Below are positions 1 to 6,049 of a stretch of DNA of 64,000 bases, one piece after another. Numbering within the stretch: the first letter of the stretch is position 1; each line of letters starts with the position of its first letter. Source of the stretch: Rhodocyclaceae bacterium (lineage in GTDB: Bacteria > Pseudomonadota > Gammaproteobacteria > Burkholderiales > Rhodocyclaceae). Below the pieces are notes generated by a model. It searched no databases, was not told the DNA's origin, and saw nothing but the letters and a program-made list of their open reading frames with translations. The DNA lies in NCBI GenBank assembly GCA_016791105.1, contig JAEUNM010000054.1, positions 59,274-123,273 of the forward strand, given 5' to 3'. Both the position numbers and the translations under genes were made by a program.

Positions 1-7
1 GATTGTC

Positions 8-394
8 ATGGCTAGTTTCGCCGCCACCTATGATCGCAAGTCGAGCCCGGATGATGGCCCGCTGATCAACCACATCGTGTCCGAATTCGCCGCCGGCCGC
101 TGGACCGTGCAAAAAGTGACGCGCAACAAGGGCGCTGCTACCAAGCTCGTAAAAAAATTGGTCGCACAGGGAAGTTTGGTGTGGGTGCGGCACCCCACCC
201 AGGCGGACGAATATTTCGGCCCCATTAAATACGCCCATTTCACGAACTTCGGATGCTCCATCGCGCCCCATGAGGCGGATAGCGAAGGATTCCTGCGTTT
301 CCGCGACGGATTCCAGGTTTTGCCGGCATCTGTCTGGACGCGCGCTGAACTGTGGGTAGATCAGGCGGAAGCCGCCGTCTGCCGTCGCCGCTGA
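8..394 (+). CDS. Hypothetical phage accessory protein, possibly winged-helix
   Basis: A 128-aa basic protein of no family I recognise. Residues about 20-65 alternate predicted helices with a beta turn (INHIVSEF..., then KLVKKLVAQGSLVWVR), which looks like a winged helix. The frame is open to the left edge, so the true start could lie outside the window. It sits 31 bp upstream of the AcrVA2-like gene on the same strand. That makes it a plausible member of the same accessory operon, and either a regulator or a small counter-defence protein. Function is unknown. Confidence 0.55.
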   Translation: MASFAATYDRKSSPDDGPLINHIVSEFAAGRWTVQKVTRNKGAATKLVKKLVAQGSLVWVRHPTQADEYFGPIKYAHFTNFGCSIAPHEADSEGFLRFRDGFQVLPASVWTRAELWVDQAEAAVCRRR

Positions 395-401
395 CCCCGC
401 C

Positions 402-419
402 GCGCCCCGCAAGGGGCGC
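402..419 (+). promoter_or_regulatory. GCAA-loop hairpin before the AcrVA2-like gene
   Basis: GCGCCCC (402-408) pairs with GGGGCGC (413-419) around a GCAA tetraloop. The only purine-rich ribosome-binding candidate for the gene starting at 426, AAGGGG at 411-416, lies inside the loop and stem. The structure could restrain translation of that gene. It could also be the remnant of a terminator for the preceding gene, though no T-run follows. Confidence 0.45.
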
Positions 420-425
420 CATCCC

Positions 426-1448
426 ATGTCCGCCAAATTCCCCCCCCGCATCCACCCCGCCCAGTCCGCCATGCGCGCCTGGGCGGCCACACAGCCGCCG
501 GACATCTGGCAGCGCGTCGAAGCGGCGCGCGTCGACAGCGCCGCGGCGCGCGACGCACGCTATTACGCGCGGCATGCCGAAATTTGCGGCGTCATCCCGC
601 GTCGCGGCGCGCTCGAAACCTGGGCAACGGATGTCGCACTGGCGTCCGGCTGGTCGGCCTGGCGCATGACGCAGGGCATCTACCGCTACGATCCGCCGGT
701 GTATGAGGCCGTGCGCAGCACGCCTATCGAGCGCATTCCGGTCGATGTGCTCGATACCATGCCGGAATGGGCGGTAGTGATCGACACGCCCGACTGGGCG
801 CCCGCGCTGACCGCCGGTGCGCCGTGCCCGGCCGTCATGCTGTGGCGCAACACCCTGATGGAAGGCAGCGCGGAGGTGCTGATGGCCGTTCTGCTGGCCG
901 GACGCCAGGGCGAGATCGACTATGACCGCGAGGTGCTCGTGCTGCCGCTCGCGGGCACGCTGGATGAGGTCATTGCGCGGCGCATCGCCGAGGCGGATAC
1001 CAGCGCGCGCCTGCTCGGCACCGCGGCCGTTACGGCGTCCGAAGCGGACGCGCTGCGCGATGCGCTGCCGCCGCTCCTAAATCTCCTGCTCTACCTGTGC
1101 AGCCAGGCCGCCGATATTAGCGGACGGGGTGCGCCTGGCAATCCAGCCCCAGTGCGCACGCGACGCGATGGCTGGCGCCTGTTTCCGGCGCCCGGGCCAC
1201 GCACCTGGGAGGTCGGCACGCGCATGGGGGCTGCGCTGCGCGCGGCCTACCAGGCGAGGGAGATCGGCGCCGAGGCGCCAGGCGCCACCCCGCGGCCCCA
1301 TGTGCGCCGCGCGCACTGGCACGGCTATTGGACTGGCGCGCGTGCCAATGGGCCGGCGCGCCGCTTCGACTTGCGCTGGCTGCCGCCCATCGGGGTCGGC
1401 ATGGCCCTCGGTGATGGCGGGCCGTCCGTGATACGGCCAGTCAAATGA
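426..1448 (+). CDS. AcrVA2-like protein (candidate anti-CRISPR)
   Basis: A 340-aa protein whose C-terminal part (residues 290-324) reads RPHVRRAHWHGYWTG, then RRFDLRWLPP. From memory this matches the hallmark region of AcrVA2 (RPHIRRGHWHGYW, then FKVRWQP). Two weaker shared stretches are SAWRMTQGIYRYD near residue 80 and MPEWAVVID near 115, matching WRNTLGIYQLD and LPDWCVYVD. Length is close to the 322 aa of Moraxella AcrVA2, which inhibits Cas12a by lowering its production rather than blocking the assembled enzyme. Relatives are widespread on phages and plasmids, and most have not been tested. The stop overlaps the start of a small HTH gene, as in acr-aca pairs. Family membership is well supported; anti-CRISPR activity here is inference. 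Confidence 0.8.
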   Translation: MSAKFPPRIHPAQSAMRAWAATQPPDIWQRVEAARVDSAAARDARYYARHAEICGVIPRRGALETWATDVALASGWSAWRMTQGIYRYDPPVYEAVRSTPIERIPVDVLDTMPEWAVVIDTPDWAPALTAGAPCPAVMLWRNTLMEGSAEVLMAVLLAGRQGEIDYDREVLVLPLAGTLDEVIARRIAEADTSARLLGTAAVTASEADALRDALPPLLNLLLYLCSQAADISGRGAPGNPAPVRTRRDGWRLFPAPGPRTWEVGTRMGAALRAAYQAREIGAEAPGATPRPHVRRAHWHGYWTGARANGPARRFDLRWLPPIGVGMALGDGGPSVIRPVK

Positions 1449-1687
1449 GCCCGCGGCAATTCGCTGCGCTGGCCCGTGTCAAATTGGGGCTGCCTTCGGA
1501 TGCGGCGCTGCCGGCGCTGGCGCCGTCCGTTCAAGCCGCACGGCTCATGCTCGTGGACGGCCTGGCCAACAACGATGCCGCCCGCCTGGCTGGTGTCACG
1601 CCGCAGGCGGCGGCCAACGCGCGGCGAAAATATCTCGACGCCTGGCACGCCATTGCAGCAGCCGGCCCCTGGGACGGGGCAGGCTGA
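1445..1687 (+). CDS. TrfB/KorA-like HTH protein, candidate Aca-type regulator
   Basis: An 80-aa protein with the pattern ARLMLVDG, NNDAARLAGVTPQAAANARR, W. This fits the TrfB (KorA) DNA-binding family, in which a conserved LVDG is followed by a helix-turn-helix and a tryptophan. It starts inside the stop of the AcrVA2-like gene (ATGA), so the two are translationally coupled. Small HTH proteins downstream of anti-CRISPR genes (Aca proteins) usually repress their own operon, and this one is placed and sized for that role. The specific repressor function is inference; the HTH call is firm. Confidence 0.65.
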   Translation: MSPRQFAALARVKLGLPSDAALPALAPSVQAARLMLVDGLANNDAARLAGVTPQAAANARRKYLDAWHAIAAAGPWDGAG

Positions 1688-1692
1688 TCGCC

Positions 1693-2034
1693 TCAGGCCG
1701 CACGGCTGCGCGGACGCTCAAGTAGTTCCGGCACCGGCTCAGCGGCCAGGCTAGCAGCGTCGATGCGTCGTCCGATGCCGGCGCCAATGGCCAGTAGTAC
1801 GCCAGTCAGCCATGCCACATGCCCGCCCATCCACAGCTCGGCGCGCCTGGCGCCACGCTGGAGGTTATAGACGCGGTCCGGCACGCCGGGCAGTTTGTCG
1901 ACTGCGACGCCCGCATCTTTGCTCAAAGCTTGCACGGCGGGCACCCTGTCCAGATCAACGCCGGAATCGGCGTGCCACGCCTGGTAGTACAGGAAAGCGG
2001 CCAACGCGAACGCCGCTGCGGCAAACAGTCGCAT
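1693..2034 (-). CDS. Small membrane protein, possible lysogeny-conversion gene
   Basis: A 113-aa protein with an N-terminal hydrophobic segment (residues 1-20, MRLFAAAAFALAAFLYYQAW) and a second one near residues 80-95 (VAWLTGVLLAIGAGIG), separated by a charged loop. The start at 2034 is chosen because its ATG overlaps the stop of the upstream DUF4124 gene by one base (TGATG). The pair is transcribed away from the repressor, as a lysogen-expressed moron unit would be. Surface alteration or superinfection exclusion is possible, but nothing in the sequence proves it. It converges on the TrfB-like gene with a 5-bp gap. Confidence 0.55.
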   Translation of the reverse strand: MRLFAAAAFALAAFLYYQAWHADSGVDLDRVPAVQALSKDAGVAVDKLPGVPDRVYNLQRGARRAELWMGGHVAWLTGVLLAIGAGIGRRIDAASLAAEPVPELLERPRSRAA

Positions 2035-2501
2035 CAGCGGCACTCCCGGTCGATACGGCCGCCATAGCTGGCCGCCTGCGCCTTGTAGTAGTTGTACATG
2101 TCTGCGCGCGCCCCGGCGCGCATGCGCTCGTTGAAGTAGTCCAGTTGCGCCTGGTAGTCGGAACACCGAGCGCGTTGCGCATCCGCGGCTATCTGCCGGT
2201 AGGGCTCATTGGCCGCGCGTTGCACGCGCACTTGCTGGTCTCCCGCAGCCTCCAGCCGCCGCTCATATTCCTGCTGCCGCAGCGCCCGCGCCGTGGCCGG
2301 GTCGGGCTGGCCATAGGCCGCGCCGGCGTGGCCCGCGGCGGGCCGCGAATCGACCACAGTAGCCTGGGCGCCGGCCGGGCAGGGCGCATCCGAAAACACG
2401 GTGCGCCCATCTGCCCCCTTGCATTTGTACACTTGGGCGGTCGCACCCACGGCTGCCAACGCGAGTAACGCGCCGGCCATCCAACGTATGAATTTCCGCA
2501 T
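2034..2501 (-). CDS. DUF4124-domain exported protein
   Basis: A 155-aa protein with a clear signal peptide (MRKFIRWMAGALLALAAVGATAQ), followed by VYKCKGADGRTVFSDAPCP. That is the beta-rich, two-cysteine N-terminal signature of DUF4124, common in beta- and gammaproteobacterial periplasmic proteins. The rest is helical and charged, with two more cysteines (ARCSDYQAQL and the C-terminal ECR). It is the first gene of a two-gene leftward unit inside the prophage. A host-envelope-modifying moron is the natural reading, but the biochemical role of the domain is unknown. Confidence 0.7.
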   Translation of the reverse strand: MRKFIRWMAGALLALAAVGATAQVYKCKGADGRTVFSDAPCPAGAQATVVDSRPAAGHAGAAYGQPDPATARALRQQEYERRLEAAGDQQVRVQRAANEPYRQIAADAQRARCSDYQAQLDYFNERMRAGARADMYNYYKAQAASYGGRIDRECR

Positions 2502-2540
2502 TTTTGTCTCCTTGTGTGGCCGGAAAAATTGTACTGGCGC

Positions 2541-2732
2541 CTAGCCTGGGTGGCTATCCGCCGCACGGCTGGGGTGGAGCAACTCCAGCCGCAGCATCAC
2601 GGCCGCAGACTCTCCCGTGCCGATCTGCAGCGTGATAGGTCCGCTGAATTGCTCGATGTAGACATGCGCGTGGACAGTGATCTGGTCACGTCCCGCGGCT
2701 GCGCCGGCGGGCGCTTCGACGGTCACATTCAT
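2541..2732 (-). CDS. Small protein sharing a motif with the repressor tail
   Basis: A 63-aa reading frame directly downstream of the repressor. A longer version would begin with TTG at 2798, overlapping the repressor stop. The ATG at 2732 is preferred because AGGGG lies about 9 bases upstream. The N-terminus VTVEAPAGAAAGRDQITV closely resembles the repressor tail VTVSAPGGVAVGGDMTV. The following residues alternate polar and hydrophobic and suggest a beta structure. Function is unknown; it may act together with the repressor. Confidence 0.5.
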   Translation of the reverse strand: MNVTVEAPAGAAAGRDQITVHAHVYIEQFSGPITLQIGTGESAAVMLRLELLHPSRAADSHPG

Positions 2733-2794
2733 TATGTTGGCCCCTGTTGATGGCCCGAATATGCCACGCAGCCGACCGGCTTCGTTGACGTTCG

Positions 2795-3226
2795 TCAACC
2801 TTTGCTTTTTGGCCTAGTCCGTCGGGCTCCGACTGTCATGTCGCCGCCCACGGCCACGCCTCCCGGCGCCGATACGGTGACGGTTTTCTGCCGCTTGGGC
2901 GCCGCGGGCGGGCTCTGGGCATCCGGTACCGGTGCCCCTAGCACTCGCCGCGCAGCGTCGCGCAGTGGCTCGGGGGCCGCGTGGTAGGCGGCCAGCAGAT
3001 CGGACTCCTGGGCGCTCAGCGTGCGGGATGCGCGCCCCCCTGTCACGACGTAGTTCACGTCGAACCCCATTTCCGCGAGCACTGAGAGATAGGCCGCGTC
3101 AGGGTACCGCCGGCCCATTTCGTAATCCACCTGAGCTTTCGGCGTCATCGCGACCCGTGCAGCAATCTGCGCCTGGGTCAGACCCAATCGCACGCGCTCC
3201 TCCCGCAGGCGTTCGCCGATACTCAC
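2795..3226 (-). CDS. XRE-family phage repressor
   Basis: A 143-aa protein with a canonical helix-turn-helix in residues 4-60 (MSIGERLREERVRLGLTQAQIA...KAQVDYEMGRRYPDAAYL). A linker (ALLAAYHAAPEPLRDAARRVLG-like) and a short beta tail (VTVSAPGGVAVGGDMTV) follow. There is no LexA/CI-type protease domain, so induction would not be by RecA-driven self-cleavage. It is transcribed leftward, back-to-back with the Ner-like gene across a 158-bp gap, as the Mu c and ner genes are. It probably maintains lysogeny by repressing the rightward early promoter. Confidence 0.85.
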   Translation of the reverse strand: MSIGERLREERVRLGLTQAQIAARVAMTPKAQVDYEMGRRYPDAAYLSVLAEMGFDVNYVVTGGRASRTLSAQESDLLAAYHAAPEPLRDAARRVLGAPVPDAQSPPAAPKRQKTVTVSAPGGVAVGGDMTVGARRTRPKSKG

Positions 3227-3384
3227 CGTTTTGACTCAAAAAAAGTTGACATAGGTAATTTTGGTTAGTAGCATTGGCTTAACTTAGCTTTGCTACTGAA
3301 TTTCCTTCGTGATCGGCAAATGTTCGCGGGACGAAAGAAATTAACTGAACCGATTTTCGTAATCGTGCCGCGTGGAGTGCGCCA
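3227..3384. promoter_or_regulatory. Divergent repressor/early promoter region
   Basis: 158 bp between the leftward repressor and the rightward Ner-like gene, markedly richer in A+T than the flanking genes. A rightward sigma-70-like candidate is TTGACA at 3246-3251 with TAGCAT at 3269-3274 (17-bp spacing). Operators for both regulators are expected here, but I see no clean inverted repeat. Confidence 0.5.
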
Positions 3385-3666
3385 ATGGATGAAACAACCC
3401 TGCAAATCCTGATGACTGACCAGGGTGCTCTGCATCCGGAAGTGATCAAGGCGCTGCTCAAAATCAGGGGCAGCAGCAGCGCCAAAATTGCACGCGATTG
3501 CGGCTGCTCTGACGTTGCGGTGTTCCAGGTGATTGAGGGCAATTCTCGCTCGGCACGCATCGCGCGCCGAATCTGCGAGGTAACGCGCGTCCTGCCCGAC
3601 ATGCTCTGGCCAGGGAAGTACCCCGAGTTTGAAGTGAACCCAGTTCAGTTCCAGAAAGCCGCATAA
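3385..3666 (+). CDS. Ner-like DNA-binding regulator
   Basis: A 93-aa protein whose core (residues 17-78, HPEVIKALLKIRGSSSAKIA ... VIEGNSRSARIARRICEVT ... MLWPGKYP) has the Nlp/Ner layout: a lambda-like HTH followed by a LWP-x-KYP-type ending. In Mu, Ner is the first early gene and turns down both repressor and early transcription after infection. Its position, immediately across the divergent promoter region from the repressor, supports that role. Confidence 0.75.
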   Translation: MDETTLQILMTDQGALHPEVIKALLKIRGSSSAKIARDCGCSDVAVFQVIEGNSRSARIARRICEVTRVLPDMLWPGKYPEFEVNPVQFQKAA

Positions 3667-3715
3667 CCGGGTCGCCGGCCCCCGTCCCAGCCGGCCAACA
3701 CACAGCGAGGAAAGC

Positions 3716-4201
3716 ATGAAGCAGACATTGGCAGGCATCGGTCGCGGCGCTCTGCGCCGCATCGAATCGGTATTTCTATATCTAATTTGCATGGTGCTGT
3801 CGGCACTGTCGCTGCGCGCGGCGGTGTGGATGGCGACCGTCGCGCTCACCGTCGAGGACCCGCTGGAGGCCTGCGAAAGCTGGACCGGTGGCCGCGTACT
3901 GGGCCGCCTGACCGGCATCGCCCTATTCGGCATGTCAGCGGTCCTCGCCATTTTCGATCCCGGCCTGGCCGACGATCTGATCGTCATCGCCCTCATTGCG
4001 CCCGATCAGCAACCGGAGCGCATCAGGATGGGTTCCCCCGCCAGTGCGGCGGACGTGGCGTCCGCCACCGCGAAGATGCGGTCTATGTCGCGCGCTGCGG
4101 GCGAGCGCTCCTCGCCCGCCAGCAACGCCTCGAACGCGCGTTCGAGATCCAGCCGCAGCCCAGGCGCAACGGATTCCAGGTGCGCCAACAGCACCCCCTG
4201 A
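3716..4201 (+). CDS. Putative small membrane protein of the early operon
   Basis: A 161-aa frame. Residues 1-95 look like a real membrane protein: a basic N-terminus (MKQTLAGIGRGALRRIES), then hydrophobic segments VFLYLICMVLSALSLRAAVW and LTGIALFGMSAVLAIF. Residues 100-161 are low-complexity Ser/Ala/Arg. They lie opposite the leftward frame 4006-4263, which has more natural composition. Either the genes truly overlap tail to tail by 196 bp or the C-terminal part is not functional protein. It has a good AGGAAAGC ribosome-binding site before the ATG. Confidence 0.45.
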   Translation: MKQTLAGIGRGALRRIESVFLYLICMVLSALSLRAAVWMATVALTVEDPLEACESWTGGRVLGRLTGIALFGMSAVLAIFDPGLADDLIVIALIAPDQQPERIRMGSPASAADVASATAKMRSMSRAAGERSSPASNASNARSRSSRSPGATDSRCANSTP

Positions 4202-4263
4202 TACAGCCGCATTGCATCCAGCCTTGCATGCACAGCGGACCAGTCCATCGCGTGTGTGTCCAT
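4006..4263 (-). CDS. Hypothetical phage protein on the opposite strand
   Basis: An 85-aa frame with ordinary protein composition and a long amphipathic helix pattern (VHARLDAMRLYQGVLLAHLE ... LDLERAFEALLAGEE). It runs against the early operon, and its start lies about 40 bp from the inverted repeat at 4302-4320. That repeat could serve as a divergent operator for this gene and the one at 4368. The C-terminal half overlaps the frame at 3716-4201. Function is unknown. Confidence 0.45.
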   Translation of the reverse strand: MDTHAMDWSAVHARLDAMRLYQGVLLAHLESVAPGLRLDLERAFEALLAGEERSPAARDIDRIFAVADATSAALAGEPILMRSGC

Positions 4264-4301
4264 GGCGACCCTCCGTAACTGATGGGCGCCATGTTAAGCC
4301 A

Positions 4302-4320
4302 GGCGCAAACGATTTGCGCC
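4302..4320. promoter_or_regulatory. Perfect inverted repeat, candidate phage operator
   Basis: GGCGCAAA (4302-4309) and TTTGCGCC (4313-4320) form a perfect 8-bp inverted repeat with a 3-bp centre, in the gap between divergent genes 4006-4263 and 4368-4847. A related sequence, GGCGCAAACCATTTTCGC, occurs at 12951-12968 next to the phage end. The spacing and symmetry suit a dimeric HTH protein, several of which the phage encodes. Confidence 0.5.
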
Positions 4321-4367
4321 GGTCGAAAAGAGCAAATTTTTAGAAACCGTAAAACTCGGGGGTTTCG

Positions 4368-4847
4368 ATGGGCACGAAAAATTGGAAAGGTCCGGCGACC
4401 AGCTTGCGCGCGGCCTTTCAGAGCGCAACCGCGACGGCACTGAAAGAGCGCCGTCGCAACGCCGAACGCATGGCCGAAATGCTGGGCACCAGCACCGCGG
4501 CCTACTACAAGTGGCTGGAAGACCTGCGCATGCCAGTGGCGCTGCTGCCGGCGTTCGAGGAGATTGCCGGCTCCCACGCCGTGAGTGAGTACCTCGCCAC
4601 GCAGGCGCACATGCTGTGCATACCGGTACCGCGCGGCCGCAAGCCGGCGGCTGACGATATCCAGGCCGTACAGGGCACGCTGCATGAAGCGGTCGGCGCG
4701 CTGATGGATTTTGCGGCCGGCCGGCGCGACGTGGAAGCCACGATGTCCGCGCTTAACGCAGCCATGTCCGCGCTGGCCTATGAGCGCGAGCAGGTTCGCC
4801 GAGCCGGCCAGCCGGAACTGGACTTCGGGGGCGCCGCCAATGGCTGA
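4368..4847 (+). CDS. HTH-type phage regulator
   Basis: A 159-aa protein. The N-terminal segment SLRAAFQSATATALKERRRN leads into RMAEMLGTSTAAYYKWLEDLRMP (residues 34-56), which looks like a helix-turn-helix that reads DNA through AAYYKW. The remainder is helical (DDIQAVQGTLHEAVGALMDF ... ALAYEREQVRRAG), probably for dimerisation. Genes of this kind occur between ner and the transposase in B3-like phages. It overlaps the next gene by 8 bp, marking the start of the compact early operon. Confidence 0.65.
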   Translation: MGTKNWKGPATSLRAAFQSATATALKERRRNAERMAEMLGTSTAAYYKWLEDLRMPVALLPAFEEIAGSHAVSEYLATQAHMLCIPVPRGRKPAADDIQAVQGTLHEAVGALMDFAAGRRDVEATMSALNAAMSALAYEREQVRRAGQPELDFGGAANG

Positions 4848-5145
4848 CTACGAAAACGGCAGCCAGCAGCGCCTGTGCCAGGTAATCCGCGCCTTGGCCG
4901 GCAACGAATTCGGCGGCGTGGCGCCGTCCGAAATCGCCCGCGCCGTGCGTGCCACGCCGAGCGCGATTACGCGCGACTTGGCGAACCTCGCTGAGGCCGG
5001 CTTTGCGGAAAAGATCGAGCAAACTGGCCGCTGGCGACTTGGCCCCACCGTGGTGCAGATTGCCACGGCATTCACCACGCATCTGGCGGATGCCGAACGG
5101 CGTCTCACCGAAATCAACCAGCGCTACACGCGCATTCCAAACTGA
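4840..5145 (+). CDS. Winged-helix (IclR/MarR-type) phage protein
   Basis: A 101-aa protein starting at the ATG that overlaps the end of the preceding gene. Residues 8-68 form a winged helix: RLCQVIRALAGNEFGGVAP, SEIARAVRATPSAITRDLAN, then LAEAGFAEKIEQTGRWRLGP as the wing. The rest is a single helix. The fold is typical of small DNA-binding regulators; its operator is unknown. It probably modulates early phage transcription. Confidence 0.7.
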   Translation: MADYENGSQQRLCQVIRALAGNEFGGVAPSEIARAVRATPSAITRDLANLAEAGFAEKIEQTGRWRLGPTVVQIATAFTTHLADAERRLTEINQRYTRIPN

Positions 5146-5152
5146 GGCAAAC

Positions 5153-6049
5153 ATGGCCAGACCTGCACGACCCGCGGTAGTCATTGAGCAACCGGCGATG
5201 AACACCGAACAAATCCGCGCCGACCTGGCGTCGGCAGACCAGGTGTCCGCGTTCAGCACGCAGCGCCAGCGCGAGCTGGCGCAGGTGGATCGTGTGCTGC
5301 TCGCCCAGGGCGCAGCGTATAGCTACGAAGCCACGGTCGCCGCGTTGCATATATGTATACAGCGCTCAGCAGATGAGCTGCTGCGTGTCGGACAGGCGCT
5401 GCTGCTGATCCGCGAGCATTCGCCCGGCCAGTTTGGCGAGGCGTTGGCCCAGATCGGAATGGCCCCACGCACCGCGCAGCGGATTATGAGCGCGACCCTG
5501 AAATTCTGGGGGCCGAAAACACGGCCGCTGCTGGAACTCGGCCGCTCGAAAATTTACGAGCTATTGGCTGAGGATGACCAGGCTCTAGCCGGACTGGCCG
5601 ACGGCGGCACCATCGCCGGCGTGTCGCTCGACGAGATCGAGCGCATGTCCGCCAGCGAGCTGCGCGACAAGCTGCGTTCGGCAAAAAGCGAGCGCGAGGA
5701 TGCCCTCTCCGCCAAAGACAAGCTCATCGATGCCAAAAACCAGCGCATCGATAAGCTGCAGGCGGAACTGGACGATTGGTCCGGCGCCACCGAGGCGCAA
5801 AAATCCGCTGCGTGCGAGAAGAAGCTGCGCCATGCCTCCGAAGCCGCCGTCGCCGCGCTGCTGCCGCTGCGCGCCGCCATCGCCACGACTCACGAAACCA
5901 TAGACCGCCCGGGCGACGGACTGCACGCGGCCATGGCCGGCGCGCTTGGCCGCATCGTAGCCGAGGTGCGGGACATTGCCTCCGCCTGGGGCATAGACGC
6001 CGATGTATCCCTCGGCGGCGATTGGCGCGACGATAAGGCGGCTGCGTAA
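5153..6049 (+). CDS. DUF3102-domain phage early protein
   Basis: A 298-aa protein. Residues about 60-125 (ICIQRSADELLRVGQALLLI, then GQFGEALAQIGMAPRTAQR) match the DUF3102 pattern found in phage and plasmid proteins. A long coiled coil follows at about 165-225, rich in Lys, Asp and Glu (SEREDALSAKDKLIDAKNQR), and then a helical C-terminus. The start at 5153 has GAGGCAAAC upstream. The stop overlaps the transposase ATG by one base. It may be an accessory factor for replication or transposition; its function is not established. Confidence 0.7.
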   Translation: MARPARPAVVIEQPAMNTEQIRADLASADQVSAFSTQRQRELAQVDRVLLAQGAAYSYEATVAALHICIQRSADELLRVGQALLLIREHSPGQFGEALAQIGMAPRTAQRIMSATLKFWGPKTRPLLELGRSKIYELLAEDDQALAGLADGGTIAGVSLDEIERMSASELRDKLRSAKSEREDALSAKDKLIDAKNQRIDKLQAELDDWSGATEAQKSAACEKKLRHASEAAVAALLPLRAAIATTHETIDRPGDGLHAAMAGALGRIVAEVRDIASAWGIDADVSLGGDWRDDKAAA

